The position numbers were made by a program, and so were the translations under genes. From Acidimicrobiia bacterium (GTDB taxonomy: Bacteria > Actinomycetota > Acidimicrobiia > IMCC26256 > DASPTH01): 48,930 nucleotides of DNA. The DNA lies in the NCBI GenBank assembly GCA_040880805.1, contig JBBDHW010000059.1, positions 16,379 to 65,308 on the forward strand, given 5' to 3'. How positions within the stretch are numbered: position 1 is the first letter of the stretch; the number at the start of each line of letters is the position of its first letter. Below the pieces are notes generated by a model. That model worked only from the letters and a program-made list of their open reading frames with translations. It had not been told where the DNA came from and did not search any database. This document shows, in pieces, positions 15,932-24,561 of this stretch.

Positions 15932-17206
15932 TCAGGCGGCGGCGGGCACCTTGTAGACCACGCCACCTTTCATCACGAACTGCACGTCCTCGGTGACCGT
16001 GATGTCGTCGGTGGGGTCGCCGGGCACCGCGATGACGTCGGCCAGGAGGCCGGGCACGAGCCGACCACGATCGTCGACGTCGACGAGCTCCGCGCTGGTC
16101 ACCGTCGACGCCACGATCGCATCGACGGGCCGCATGCCGCGCTCGACCAGCGCCCACAGCTCCTTCGCGTTCTGGCCGTGCGGGATCGCCGGCGCGTCGG
16201 TGCCGGTGGCGATCTTCGCACCGGCGTCGATCAGGCGCGCGATCGTCTTCTTCGCGATCGGGAAGACCTCCGCCGCCTTGGCCTGCAACTCAGGTGCCGC
16301 TTTCGAGGTGTCCATGGCCTCCGACAGGTACGAGGTGGGGACGATGAAGGTGCCGCGCTCGAGCACGAGCTCCTGCGTCTCCTGACTCATCAGGGACGCG
16401 TGCTCGATGCAGTCGATCCCTGCCTCGACCGCGGCCCGGATCCCGTCGTCGCCGTGCGCGTGCGCGGCCACCCTCAGCCCGCGCCGATGGGCCTCGTCGA
16501 CGATCGCACGCAGCTCTTCGTCGGAGTAGTGCTGCGCGCCGGCCGTGCCCGTGAGCGACATGACACCGCCCGACGCGCACACCTTGATGAGCTTGGCGCC
16601 GTACTTGATCTGGTAGCGCACTGCGTGGCGTACCTCGCTGACCCCGTCCGCGATGCCCTCCTCGACCGTGAGCGGGAGCACCCCCGGCGCGAGGCCGGCG
16701 AACATCGTCGGGTCGAGGTGACCGCCACTCGGCGTGATCGCGTGTCCGGCAGGGAAGATCCTCGGACCCGGGATCCATCCCGCGTCGATTGCCCGCATGA
16801 GCGTGACGTCGAGCAGGAGGCCGCCAGTCCGGACGAAGAGACCGAGGTTGCGCACCGTCGTGAAACCTGCCAGCAGCGTCTTGCGACACGAGGGGATCGC
16901 GCGCATCAGCATCATCCCGGGATCGTCCTGGACTCCACTCATGAGCGTCGAGCCCGCTCCTCCCATCAGGAAGTTGAGCTCCATGTCCATCAGGCCCGGG
17001 AGCAACGTCACGTCGCCGAGCTCGATCACCTCGGCGTCGTCGGGCAGCCGCTCGGGCGACACGTCGCGGATGTGCTCGCGCTCCACCACCACGACGCCGG
17101 GCTCGACGAGCGCACGCGTATCGACGTCGACCATCCGGTCGGCGCGGAGGACGACGGGGTGGTCAGGAGGCTTCGGCCGGGCGCCGGCCACCATCGTCGC
17201 GGTCAT
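15932..17206 (-). CDS. Amidohydrolase-superfamily protein lacking the HxH metal motif
   Basis: This 424-residue protein looks like an imidazolonepropionase or prolidase-like amidohydrolase. It has LLPGLMD at the start of the barrel, a Lys in KLIKVCASGG, the AAHAHGDDG and CIEHASLM histidines, and ATGTDAP for the metal Asp. The HxH that should follow LPGLxD is replaced by Glu76-Leu-Asn78, so metal binding must differ from the usual enzymes. ATG 17206 has AGGGGA 8 nt upstream. It may open a lactone, lactam or ring intermediate of the local pathway, but the substrate is unknown. Its promoter overlaps site B. Confidence 0.75.
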   Translation of the reverse strand: MTATMVAGARPKPPDHPVVLRADRMVDVDTRALVEPGVVVVEREHIRDVSPERLPDDAEVIELGDVTLLPGLMDMELNFLMGGAGSTLMSGVQDDPGMMLMRAIPSCRKTLLAGFTTVRNLGLFVRTGGLLLDVTLMRAIDAGWIPGPRIFPAGHAITPSGGHLDPTMFAGLAPGVLPLTVEEGIADGVSEVRHAVRYQIKYGAKLIKVCASGGVMSLTGTAGAQHYSDEELRAIVDEAHRRGLRVAAHAHGDDGIRAAVEAGIDCIEHASLMSQETQELVLERGTFIVPTSYLSEAMDTSKAAPELQAKAAEVFPIAKKTIARLIDAGAKIATGTDAPAIPHGQNAKELWALVERGMRPVDAIVASTVTSAELVDVDDRGRLVPGLLADVIAVPGDPTDDITVTEDVQFVMKGGVVYKVPAAA

Positions 17207-17229
17207 GAGTCACGTCCCCTGAAACGCGG

Positions 17230-17245
17230 AAAAATATACAATATC
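17230..17245. promoter_or_regulatory. Overlapping divergent promoters with probable GntR operator (site B)
   Basis: The minus strand reads GATATTGTATATTTTT, 14 of 15 identical with site A. TATATT on the minus strand and TACAAT (17237-17242) on the plus strand can serve as -10 elements for the amidohydrolase and for CoA-transferase 2. Both genes have an RBS, so leaders are short but present. Confidence 0.6.
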
Positions 17246-17278
17246 GCGACGCGCGCGGCGTGCGTCGGGAGGAGATCC

Positions 17279-18496
17279 ATGACTGCAGTGATGGAGGGCG
17301 TACGGGTGCTCGAGGTGGCGGAGCATACGTTCGTGCCCGCGGCCTCCGCGCTGCTCGCCGACTGGGGCGCCGAGGTCATCAAGATCGAGCACGTCGAGCG
17401 CGGCGACGCCATGCGTGGTCTCGCGTCGAGCGGAGTCGTCGACATTCCCTCCGACGTACACGCGCTGCTCGAACACTCCAACCGCGGCAAGCAGAGCCTC
17501 GCCCTCGACCTCACCACCGACGAAGGTCTCGACATCCTCTACAAGCTCGCCGCGACCTCCGACGTCTTCCTCACCAACAAGCTCCCGAGCGTCCGAAAAA
17601 AGCTGCGCATCGAAGTCGACGACATCCGCGCGCACAACTCGCGCATCATCTACGTGCGGGGCACGGGCCAGGGCGCCCGCGGACCCGACGCCGACAAGGG
17701 CTCCTACGACTCGCTGGCGTTCTGGTGCCGCTCCGGCATCGCCGTCGGCATCAAGCGCCCCGAGTACGACCACGTGCCCGTCCCGCCGGCCCCCGGCTTC
17801 GGCGACTCGATCGGCGCCATGACCATCGCCGGCGGGATCATGGGCGCCCTCTTCCACCGCGAACGCACAGGCGTTGCGACCATCGTCGACGTGTCGCTCT
17901 TCGGCACCGCGATGTGGGCCATGGGACAGGCCTTCGCCCTCTCGCTCCTGATGGAAGTCCCCTGGACCCCGCCGCCCGAAGCCAACGTCAGGGCCAACCC
18001 CCTCACGGCCAACTACCTCACAAAGGACGGGCGGTACCTGTCGTTCACGTGTCTGCAGGCCGGCAAGTACTGGCCGCCCCTCTGCGACGTCATCGGCCGG
18101 CCCGAGCTCGCGTCGGATGCCCGGTTCGCCGACCACGCGTCGCTCATGGCGAACAACGTCGAGGCCGCCGAGGTGTTGCGCGACGCGTTCGCCGAGCGGA
18201 CCCTGGAGGAGTGGCGCGAGCGGCTTGCCGACTTCATCGGTCAGTGGACCGTCGTCCAGGACACGCTCGAGGCCGCTGCAGACCCGCAATCCGTCGCGAA
18301 CGGCTATCTGCAGGAATGCCACACCGCGGCCGGTGTCCCCTTCCGGCTCGTCGCCGCACCCGTCCAGTTCGACGAACAACCTGCCACCCCCCGGCGCGCG
18401 CCCGAGTTCAACGAACACGGTGACGCCGTCCTCGCCGACCTCGGACTCGACTGGGACACCATCGTCGACCTCAAGGTCCGCGGCATCACCGCCTGA
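17279..18496 (+). CDS. CaiB/BaiF family (class III) CoA-transferase 2
   Basis: This 405-residue class III CoA-transferase is diverged from the one at 12793. ADWGAEVIKIEHVERGD, SNRGKQSLALDL and the catalytic-type Asp176 in GFGDSIGAM are visible. ATG 17279 is preceded by GGGAGGAG at 17267-17274, which fixes the start even though the frame is open for 1.4 kb upstream. It is divergent from the amidohydrolase at site B, so both are probably induced together. It could activate the starting acid or recycle CoA from an intermediate. Confidence 0.85.
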   Translation: MTAVMEGVRVLEVAEHTFVPAASALLADWGAEVIKIEHVERGDAMRGLASSGVVDIPSDVHALLEHSNRGKQSLALDLTTDEGLDILYKLAATSDVFLTNKLPSVRKKLRIEVDDIRAHNSRIIYVRGTGQGARGPDADKGSYDSLAFWCRSGIAVGIKRPEYDHVPVPPAPGFGDSIGAMTIAGGIMGALFHRERTGVATIVDVSLFGTAMWAMGQAFALSLLMEVPWTPPPEANVRANPLTANYLTKDGRYLSFTCLQAGKYWPPLCDVIGRPELASDARFADHASLMANNVEAAEVLRDAFAERTLEEWRERLADFIGQWTVVQDTLEAAADPQSVANGYLQECHTAAGVPFRLVAAPVQFDEQPATPRRAPEFNEHGDAVLADLGLDWDTIVDLKVRGITA

Positions 18497-18810
18497 TCAC
18501 GTCAGAATCACGTCGTTTGCGCTGCTCACACGGCAGTTCCCGTGTGCGTCAGGTCGCCAAGTGATGCGAGCTGTTCAAACCCCACCGGCTCTTACAGGGG
18601 CGCGAGATGCCGATCTGTATTCCTTCGTCTGGCTTCGCGCGCGTGTTGAGGGCCAGCAGGCTGGTCGGGGCGTGGTAACGGGCACCGGCAAGTCCGGCTG
18701 ACACCAACAGCGCACCGACCTCGTTTGCGGGCCAGGCCGTCGCGTGTAACCGTACGTACGCGCTGCCGTCATGAGGGACGTAGGGGTAGCTGCCTCAAGA
18801 GGAGACGACC
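18497..18810. other. Intergenic region before the peptide/JmjC/kinase operon
   Basis: I see no gene in these 314 bases. The right end must hold the promoter of the operon starting at 18811. I see no convincing -10/-35 pair and no copy of the GTATAT or GGGAC motifs. Confidence 0.4.
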
Positions 18811-19104
18811 ATGGTCGACGACGCTGCAAACGAAGACACCGAGACCGTGAACTGCACGATCCTCGAGGGACCCGATGGGTCCCTGTACGTCCTCTCCGAC
18901 GAGAACCTGGCGGCGCATCGTCTTCGGGACGACGTGGCCGAGGCCCTCCGCTCGGCGTACGAAGAGAAGCCGGAGGTGTCCGGGTTCAAATTCCTCGCCC
19001 AGGCGCCACCGCCAGCGTTTCAAATCCTCGCTCAGGGTCCAGTCGTCCGGCGGACTGGGTTGACCGCACCGACCCAGGACGGATGGTTCGACATCTACGC
19101 ATGA
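18811..19104 (+). CDS. Small acidic protein, candidate modified peptide or substrate
   Basis: This 97-residue protein has no family I can name. An acidic N-terminus with TVNCTILEGPDG and LYVLSDENLAAHRL reads like the leader of a peptide precursor. The second half has two copies of a motif: FKFLAQAP (59-66) and FQILAQGP (70-77), divided by PPA. The C-terminus, QDGWFDIYA, is aromatic. GAGGAG lies 6 nt before the ATG. Its stop overlaps the JmjC start (ATGA), and the kinase follows with another ATGA overlap. It is therefore probably the substrate of one or both enzymes, by inference only. Confidence 0.75.
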   Translation: MVDDAANEDTETVNCTILEGPDGSLYVLSDENLAAHRLRDDVAEALRSAYEEKPEVSGFKFLAQAPPPAFQILAQGPVVRRTGLTAPTQDGWFDIYA

Positions 19105-21011
19105 CCCGGACGCCGGAGCGGTCTCGTCACGGCGGCCACCGGAGCGACAGTCCGTCTGGCGGTGCGGTCGATCACGCGGGCGACAGCCTCGGTGCCGTCC
19201 TCGACGAGCTACGCCTCGATCCCGAGTGGTCGAACGTGCGCGCCGCCGCGGCCTGCCAAGCACTGGCGAGGCGGCTCGCGGAATGTGTCGGGGTCAGCTT
19301 CGACGTCGACGCGCTTTCGTCGATCTCTGGGCAGATCTGGCACGACCGGGGAGTGAGCACCCGAGAGGACCTGGAGGTGTGGATGCGCGAACGTCGCCTC
19401 GACGACACGCGAATTCGCGCCCTGGTGCACAGCGAAGCGGTTCGTCGATGGGGAGCGGACGCCGTCAGTGTGCCGATGTCTCAGGACTTGATCGACCAGC
19501 TCCTGCTCAGCGCCGAGTACCCACGGCTCTTCGCTCGCGCCAAGGATAAGCATGCACAGCTCGCGCAACGAGGCCTTCTGGACCTGCCGACGGCCGTCGA
19601 CATCAGCTACCAGGATCTCCTGACCTGGTGGGCTCGGCACCGACCTCATCTCGCCCCATCGCACCTGGCGGATGACGCGGAGAAGGACCCGTTTTCGAAT
19701 TCCGCCCGGTTCCGGCAAGCCGTGATCAACGAGTACCACTACGTCACGCGCTGCCACGACCGAGCAGCCACAACGTCCGAAGCGTCGTGGGGTGGTCTCT
19801 GCGATGCCCACATCGTGAGCATGCCGGCCCCGTGGTCGCACACCGGAACATCAGCGTGGGACCAATTCGGCGACCTCGACGAGTTCGGTTGCCGCTACTG
19901 GGATCGCGCACCGCTTCATCGCTGTGCCGGCGCTGCGTTCGATGCCACGCCGATCATGAGCCTCGAAGCGCTCGACCGCCTGATCACGTCGCGGCACGCG
20001 AACGTCCGGTTGCTCGACCGAGGCATGTACCTCGGCGACGAGGGCCACCGGGAGGGCGGTCTCGTGCGGTTCGACCAGCGCACGTGGCTTTCGAACCCGG
20101 CGGCGCTTCTCGGAGAGTTCCGCAGCGGGAGGACGATCATCGTTCCTTCCGCCGATGAGCTCTGGCCGCCGATCGACGTGCTGGCGAGTCAGTTGGCGAC
20201 ACTGCTCGATGCGTCGGTCAGTGCCGCGTTGTGGGTGACTCCGAGTGGATCGTCCTCCGACTGGCACGCAGACACCACACACGTCGTGGCACTCCAGCTG
20301 TATGGGACGAAGCGTTGGCTCGTCGAGCGCGACGGTCCGGGCGGCACCGCGCAGGTCAACCCGCCGCTCGACGTCACCCTCCGGCCGGGCGACGTGCTCT
20401 ACGTGCCGCTGCGGTTCATGCACCGTGTTCAGGCCCACGAGGGACTCTCGGTGCACATCACGTTCAGTTGCTCGACCACGACGTGGTCCGAGCTGGCGAA
20501 GGCTGCTCTGGCCGTTCGATTCGACGCCGGGCCCGAGGAGTGGGTCCACCGGAGCCTGATCAACCCCAACCTGGGGCCCGCCTCGAAGGCCTTGTGGAGC
20601 GAGCAATTGGATCGGCTGATCGACGCGCTGCAGGAGGCGATGGAAGGCCTGGATGCCGATGCCCTCGCATCGTCGAGAGCTGCGCACCAGCGCCGTCACT
20701 CCTCGCAGGAGGGAGCGTTCCTCAAGACGTGCGACGCATTGTCCGTGACGTCTCGATCGGTCGTTCGGATTCGGCCGGGACTTCGGGTCCTGCTGGAGGA
20801 GCGGCCAGACGCACTCGAGCTGCGGTTCGACGACCGCTGCGTCCACCTTCCCACGTGGCTGTCTCCCGCCCTCGAACGGCTCCTCGACACCCCGGATCCT
20901 CTGGAGCCGAGCGCGCTTCCGCTCGACCCCGCCGACGCGATCGTGCTCGTTCGCCGCTTGGTCGCCGAGGGACTCCTGGAGGTGTACGCCGCAGACACCG
21001 GTGCACCATGA
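19101..21011 (+). CDS. JmjC/cupin (ROXA-like) oxygenase with long N-terminal helical domain
   Basis: This 636-residue protein has a Cupin_4/JmjC core at about 340-460. DWHAD gives His389 and Asp391 of the iron triad, and FMHRVQ gives His441. Lys404 in YGTKRW is placed to bind 2-oxoglutarate. Bacterial members such as ROXA/YcfD hydroxylate protein side chains. Residues 30-250 form a helical region (SISGQIWHDRGVSTREDLEVWMRE) that resembles leader- or peptide-binding domains only loosely. The C-terminal 150 residues contain a winged-helix-like end. ATG 19101 overlaps the small-protein stop and TGA 21011 overlaps the kinase start. It is probably an Fe(II)/2OG hydroxylase of the small protein. Confidence 0.75.
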   Translation: MTRTPERSRHGGHRSDSPSGGAVDHAGDSLGAVLDELRLDPEWSNVRAAAACQALARRLAECVGVSFDVDALSSISGQIWHDRGVSTREDLEVWMRERRLDDTRIRALVHSEAVRRWGADAVSVPMSQDLIDQLLLSAEYPRLFARAKDKHAQLAQRGLLDLPTAVDISYQDLLTWWARHRPHLAPSHLADDAEKDPFSNSARFRQAVINEYHYVTRCHDRAATTSEASWGGLCDAHIVSMPAPWSHTGTSAWDQFGDLDEFGCRYWDRAPLHRCAGAAFDATPIMSLEALDRLITSRHANVRLLDRGMYLGDEGHREGGLVRFDQRTWLSNPAALLGEFRSGRTIIVPSADELWPPIDVLASQLATLLDASVSAALWVTPSGSSSDWHADTTHVVALQLYGTKRWLVERDGPGGTAQVNPPLDVTLRPGDVLYVPLRFMHRVQAHEGLSVHITFSCSTTTWSELAKAALAVRFDAGPEEWVHRSLINPNLGPASKALWSEQLDRLIDALQEAMEGLDADALASSRAAHQRRHSSQEGAFLKTCDALSVTSRSVVRIRPGLRVLLEERPDALELRFDDRCVHLPTWLSPALERLLDTPDPLEPSALPLDPADAIVLVRRLVAEGLLEVYAADTGAP

Positions 21012-21853
21012 GCCTCCTGCCCGAGTCGCGCTGTCAGGCCCTTCGCGACGCGCTGCCCTTCCTGACGATCGGCGAGGTACTCGGCGGCGGAGCGGGCGGT
21101 TGGGTCCTCGCGGCCTTCGACGAATCGAGCCACCAGCGTCTCGCGGTGAAGGTGCTGGCCGAGGGACCGCTCCGCGACCCACGCGCCCGCGGCCGCATGC
21201 GAACAGAAGGCGAGATCCTGACGACGTGTCGCCACCCGAACCTGATTCATGGGTTCACCTTCGACGAGTTCGACGACATGTCGGTCCTCGTGATGGAGCG
21301 CGTCGACGGTGAAACCGTCCTCCAGCGAAGTCTCGGGTCGAGGCTGCCGGTGACCGACGCATGCGGGATCTTCTCGGCGACCGCCCGAGCTCTCCACCAA
21401 GTACACGAGCACGGGTTCCTCCATGGCGACGTGAAGCCCGAGAACGTGCTCTTCGACCCAGCCGGCCGGCACCGACTCATCGATTTCGGGCTCGCCAGAC
21501 GATGGCCCTTCCCCGTCCAACAACAGGTGGCCGGCACGCCTTGGTACATGGCGCCAGAGACGATCCTCGCCGGCGGTGCGCTCGTTCCCGCGACCGACGT
21601 CTACGCACTCGGCATGATGGCGTACGAACTCCTTGCCGGCCATCTCCCGTACCCGCCGGCTGACGGGCCGATCGGGATCATGCGACAACAGCTCGAAGTC
21701 ACTCCGATTCCGCTCGCGGCGGCTGCCCCTCACCTACCGCTGGCACTCATCGTTCTGGTCACGGCTGCGATCGAGAAGGACATCGAGCAGCGCATCGCGT
21801 CGGCCGAGGAGTTCGCCGACCGTCTCGAAGAGATCGATTTATCCGCCATGTAG
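21008..21853 (+). CDS. Soluble Ser/Thr protein kinase
   Basis: This 281-residue Hanks-type kinase is complete. It has a Gly-rich loop GGGAGG (26-31), Lys48 in AVKVL, Glu67 on helix C, and HGDVKPEN at 139-146 with catalytic Asp141. DFG is at 159-161 and APE at 182-184. Gly replaces the usual Arg of HRD. There is no transmembrane helix or PASTA domain, unlike PknB-type sensor kinases. The ATGA overlap with the JmjC gene indicates one operon, so its substrate may be the small protein or the oxygenase. The stop faces the radical SAM stop 15 bp away. Confidence 0.85.
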   Translation: MSLLPESRCQALRDALPFLTIGEVLGGGAGGWVLAAFDESSHQRLAVKVLAEGPLRDPRARGRMRTEGEILTTCRHPNLIHGFTFDEFDDMSVLVMERVDGETVLQRSLGSRLPVTDACGIFSATARALHQVHEHGFLHGDVKPENVLFDPAGRHRLIDFGLARRWPFPVQQQVAGTPWYMAPETILAGGALVPATDVYALGMMAYELLAGHLPYPPADGPIGIMRQQLEVTPIPLAAAAPHLPLALIVLVTAAIEKDIEQRIASAEEFADRLEEIDLSAM

Positions 21854-21868
21854 GCGAATGCCGCCCGT

Positions 21869-23617
21869 TCATCGTTTGGTCGCCGCAATAGCCCCTCGGA
21901 GTCTCGGCGGAAAGCGATGCCGTTCCATCGTGACGAAGTCGGTCAGTAGCAGGCCTTCGGGTGCATCGAGCACGTCGATGTATCGGCGATGGTCCGTACC
22001 ATCGACCGAAGGTCGGTCTCCTGCATTCACACGCGCCGCGAAGGCTCGGTAGTCGCGGAAGGTCGCCTCGCGCTCCGAGTCGGTCATGGCCGGGTCCTTT
22101 GCAGGCAGGGTGTTGATCGCCAACTGCGCCTGACCAACACGCGTGACCCGTTCGAGCCGGGTGAGACCAAACGACGACGGGGAATGTCCGACTCTGGAGG
22201 ATCTCGTCGGTTCGAAATCGAAGATCTTCACCACGTCGATGCAATCAGCGAGCGCTTCGAGATCTCGGAGTCCTTGCAGTGCTTCCTCCCTCGTTGTTGT
22301 AGGGAGGTTTGGAATGAGATTGACGTGCATACGGATTCCGGCCGCCCGCGCGTCAGTCAGGAAGCGGAAGTTCTCCTCGCGATCAGCGGACTTGTGCACG
22401 AGTTGCAGCACTCGGGTGACCATCGATTCCAGTCCGATTACCAGGTACTTGCATCCCGATGCCGCCATGCGCCACAACAGGTCGGCATCGAAGCGCCGGT
22501 CCACCATGGCGAACGAGGTCCATCCGATTGCCAGATCACTCTCGCACAAGAGCTGCGAGAAGTGGTTCGCGAACGCGGGGGGGATCGACTCCGTGATCAC
22601 TCGGTATCGACGCAGGCCCGTCTGCATGACCAACTGTCGGATGTCTTCCACAACGAGCTCCGCCCGCCGTCCCCGATAGGAAGGGCTCCCCTTGTAGACC
22701 TCGACAAAGTCGCAGTAGTCGCATTTTCCCCAGTAGCAGCCACGCGCTTGCGTCACACCGAGCATCGCGTTGGGCGCGCTCGCGATCATCTCTCTGGTGT
22801 AGATGGGGGTGGGCAGCGTGTTGAGCTTGGGGCCCGGTTCCGGCGCGACATGTGTTGCCACATGGTCTCTCGAGGAGGACGTACCAGGCAGCTCGTGCGG
22901 CGCCCATTCACCAGCAGCGAACTGTTCCGCGAGCGCGCTGAGGGTGCGTTCGCCGTCGAAGCGGACGATGCAGTCCACGGCCGAGTGGTGCTCGAGGAGT
23001 CGAGCAAGCTCCGGCTCGCCGAGAAGGCTCAACGAAGGACCGCCGAGCACGATTCGGCATACCGGATGCTCGGTCGCCGCGCGCACGATCGACGCCAGCA
23101 GCAAAGTCGGCAGCAGCTGCGGACCCATCGGCACAGACAGACCGAGGAGCGTGTCCTCTGATCCCTCGGGAACCAAGTCCTGCAGGTGCGCCTTGAAGAA
23201 CCGGGAATAGCTGGCGAGCAGTAGTCGATCGTCTGTCAAGCCGTCGAGGACGCGTTCGTCTGGGTCCACGGAGTAGGGCGACGCGAGGAGCCTCAAGATA
23301 TTGGTGAGCGGGTGCTTCGCGTGTCCTTGGGCGGCGATGAGGTCGGACCTCGAGAGGGAGCCATGCTTCAGGCTGCGGCGAGTCCACCGCGCCGCCGCGA
23401 GACTCGACGGCCGAGAGCGCGAATAGATCCCCTCACTGCTCGCGGTCAGCTCTTCGTCGCTGAGAATGTGGTCGAGAAACCTCGCGTTGAGGTCGACCTG
23501 AACCGCGCCGAATCCTCTTGGTTCCAGGTATGCGGCGAGGACGGCCGTCGAGGGGTAGATCTCCCCGAAGTTCATCTCGACCAGCGGCGGAAACGCCAGC
23601 ACTACCGTCGCCATCAT
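21869..23617 (-). CDS. B12-binding-type radical SAM enzyme
   Basis: This 582-residue protein has an N-terminal Rossmann-like B12-binding region (VVLAFPPLVEMNFGEIYPS, later GLSVPMG and IVLGGPSLS). A radical SAM barrel follows, with cluster cysteines Cys294, Cys299 and Cys302 in RGCYWGKCDYC, a CX4CX2C spacing known in B12-type members. Such enzymes methylate, rearrange or crosslink unactivated carbons and are common in modified-peptide clusters. ATG 23617 has GAGGGAGGG upstream; the frame continues 65 codons further with GC-rich wobble positions. It converges on the kinase operon, so functional linkage is likely but not proven. Confidence 0.8.
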   Translation of the reverse strand: MMATVVLAFPPLVEMNFGEIYPSTAVLAAYLEPRGFGAVQVDLNARFLDHILSDEELTASSEGIYSRSRPSSLAAARWTRRSLKHGSLSRSDLIAAQGHAKHPLTNILRLLASPYSVDPDERVLDGLTDDRLLLASYSRFFKAHLQDLVPEGSEDTLLGLSVPMGPQLLPTLLLASIVRAATEHPVCRIVLGGPSLSLLGEPELARLLEHHSAVDCIVRFDGERTLSALAEQFAAGEWAPHELPGTSSSRDHVATHVAPEPGPKLNTLPTPIYTREMIASAPNAMLGVTQARGCYWGKCDYCDFVEVYKGSPSYRGRRAELVVEDIRQLVMQTGLRRYRVITESIPPAFANHFSQLLCESDLAIGWTSFAMVDRRFDADLLWRMAASGCKYLVIGLESMVTRVLQLVHKSADREENFRFLTDARAAGIRMHVNLIPNLPTTTREEALQGLRDLEALADCIDVVKIFDFEPTRSSRVGHSPSSFGLTRLERVTRVGQAQLAINTLPAKDPAMTDSEREATFRDYRAFAARVNAGDRPSVDGTDHRRYIDVLDAPEGLLLTDFVTMERHRFPPRLRGAIAATKR

Positions 23618-23894
23618 TCGCCCTCCCTCGTTCAGCACCAGACGGCGCTGGAGGCGCGGGGTTACGGATCCTTCCATTACGTACACCAGGCCCACCGCGA
23701 CATCGCACTTCAGTCGCCACGCCATCTTTGGCCAGTACGAGAACGTCGTGATCGATGTCTCGGTCTCTGCGCCCACCGACGAGTTCGCCGCGCCGTCGGC
23801 GGCGATGCACATGGCGGTCCGCGACGCGGTCGCCCTGGCCGATTGACAACAACGGGCCGGATCAGTCGCCGATCACACCGTCGACGTGCTCGGG

Positions 23895-24305
23895 TCACGG
23901 AGGACGACTGGCTCCCACCCAGCGCACCGAGCAGCGCGGTCCGGACGCGGCCGCCAAGCGTTCGTCGGCAGTGACGAATTCGGTGTCGAGCCATTCCGCG
24001 AGCGCCACGTACCAGGCGTCGTACACGGTCAGGTTCTCCCGCAGCTCCCACAGGCGATCAGCGAACGGCTCGAACGAATATTGGATCGTCCTCGCGCTCT
24101 GGACCTGGTGCAGAGCGACCACCGCGCGGTCGGGGCTGAGCACGCCGCGGAGCACGAGCCCCCGCAACGCTGAGGTCGCCTCCGCTCCGAAGATCGCAGG
24201 CACCTCGATGATCGTCTGCTCGCGGAGCTCTGCCCGCGCGGACTCTCCCGGTTTCCCGACGCCGACCAGCGCGTCGACGAGGACCGACGCGTCGAGAACC
24301 GTCAA
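23895..24305 (-). CDS. vapC: PIN-domain toxin, VapC family
   Basis: This 136-residue PIN ribonuclease toxin cleaves RNA in a Mg-dependent way. The acidic active site is visible: Asp5 (LDAS), Glu42 (AEATSAL), Asp96 (VYDAWYVALAE) and Asp114 (TADERL). The best start is TTG 24305, giving the usual TVLDASVLVDAL N-terminus 13 bp after the antitoxin stop. The frame is open upstream only through the antitoxin. Its activity is held in check by the partner VapB. Confidence 0.85.
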   Translation of the reverse strand: MTVLDASVLVDALVGVGKPGESARAELREQTIIEVPAIFGAEATSALRGLVLRGVLSPDRAVVALHQVQSARTIQYSFEPFADRLWELRENLTVYDAWYVALAEWLDTEFVTADERLAAASGPRCSVRWVGASRPP

Positions 24306-24318
24306 CGTCGTCCCGGTG

Positions 24319-24561
24319 TCAATGCGATTCGCGGTCGGCGCGCACCAGGTCGGCAGACGACACCTGCGAGAATCCCTCGTCACCCTCCGCCTGCAGTCGC
24401 TCCTCCACCTCGGCCACCAGCTCGGCGGGAGTACGCAGGCTCGCGTTGCGAACAAGCTCGGACCGCACGTACTCCTGCAGGCTCATCCCGGCAGCCGCCG
24501 CCCGGGCCGCGTAGATGCGATGGACGGCCTCCGGGACGTTGCGGACTTGGATCGTCGCCAT
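24319..24561 (-). CDS. vapB: VapB/FitA-like ribbon-helix-helix antitoxin
   Basis: This 80-residue antitoxin begins MATIQVRNVPEAVHRIYAARAAAAGMSLQEYVR, here split as the strand ATIQVRNVP and the helices that follow, as in FitA-type RHH proteins. An acidic C-terminal tail (EVEERLQAEGDEGF) should wrap the toxin. The complex normally represses its own promoter. A perfect inverted repeat abuts the ATG, and a -10-like TAAAGT lies 6 nt before it, so the message is probably leaderless and autorepressed. Confidence 0.85.
   Translation of the reverse strand: MATIQVRNVPEAVHRIYAARAAAAGMSLQEYVRSELVRNASLRTPAELVAEVEERLQAEGDEGFSQVSSADLVRADRESH

Noticed and set aside
15857-17278. A very long open frame upstream of CoA-transferase 2
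   Set aside because: It is the antisense shadow of the amidohydrolase gene; the RBS and conserved start are at 17279.
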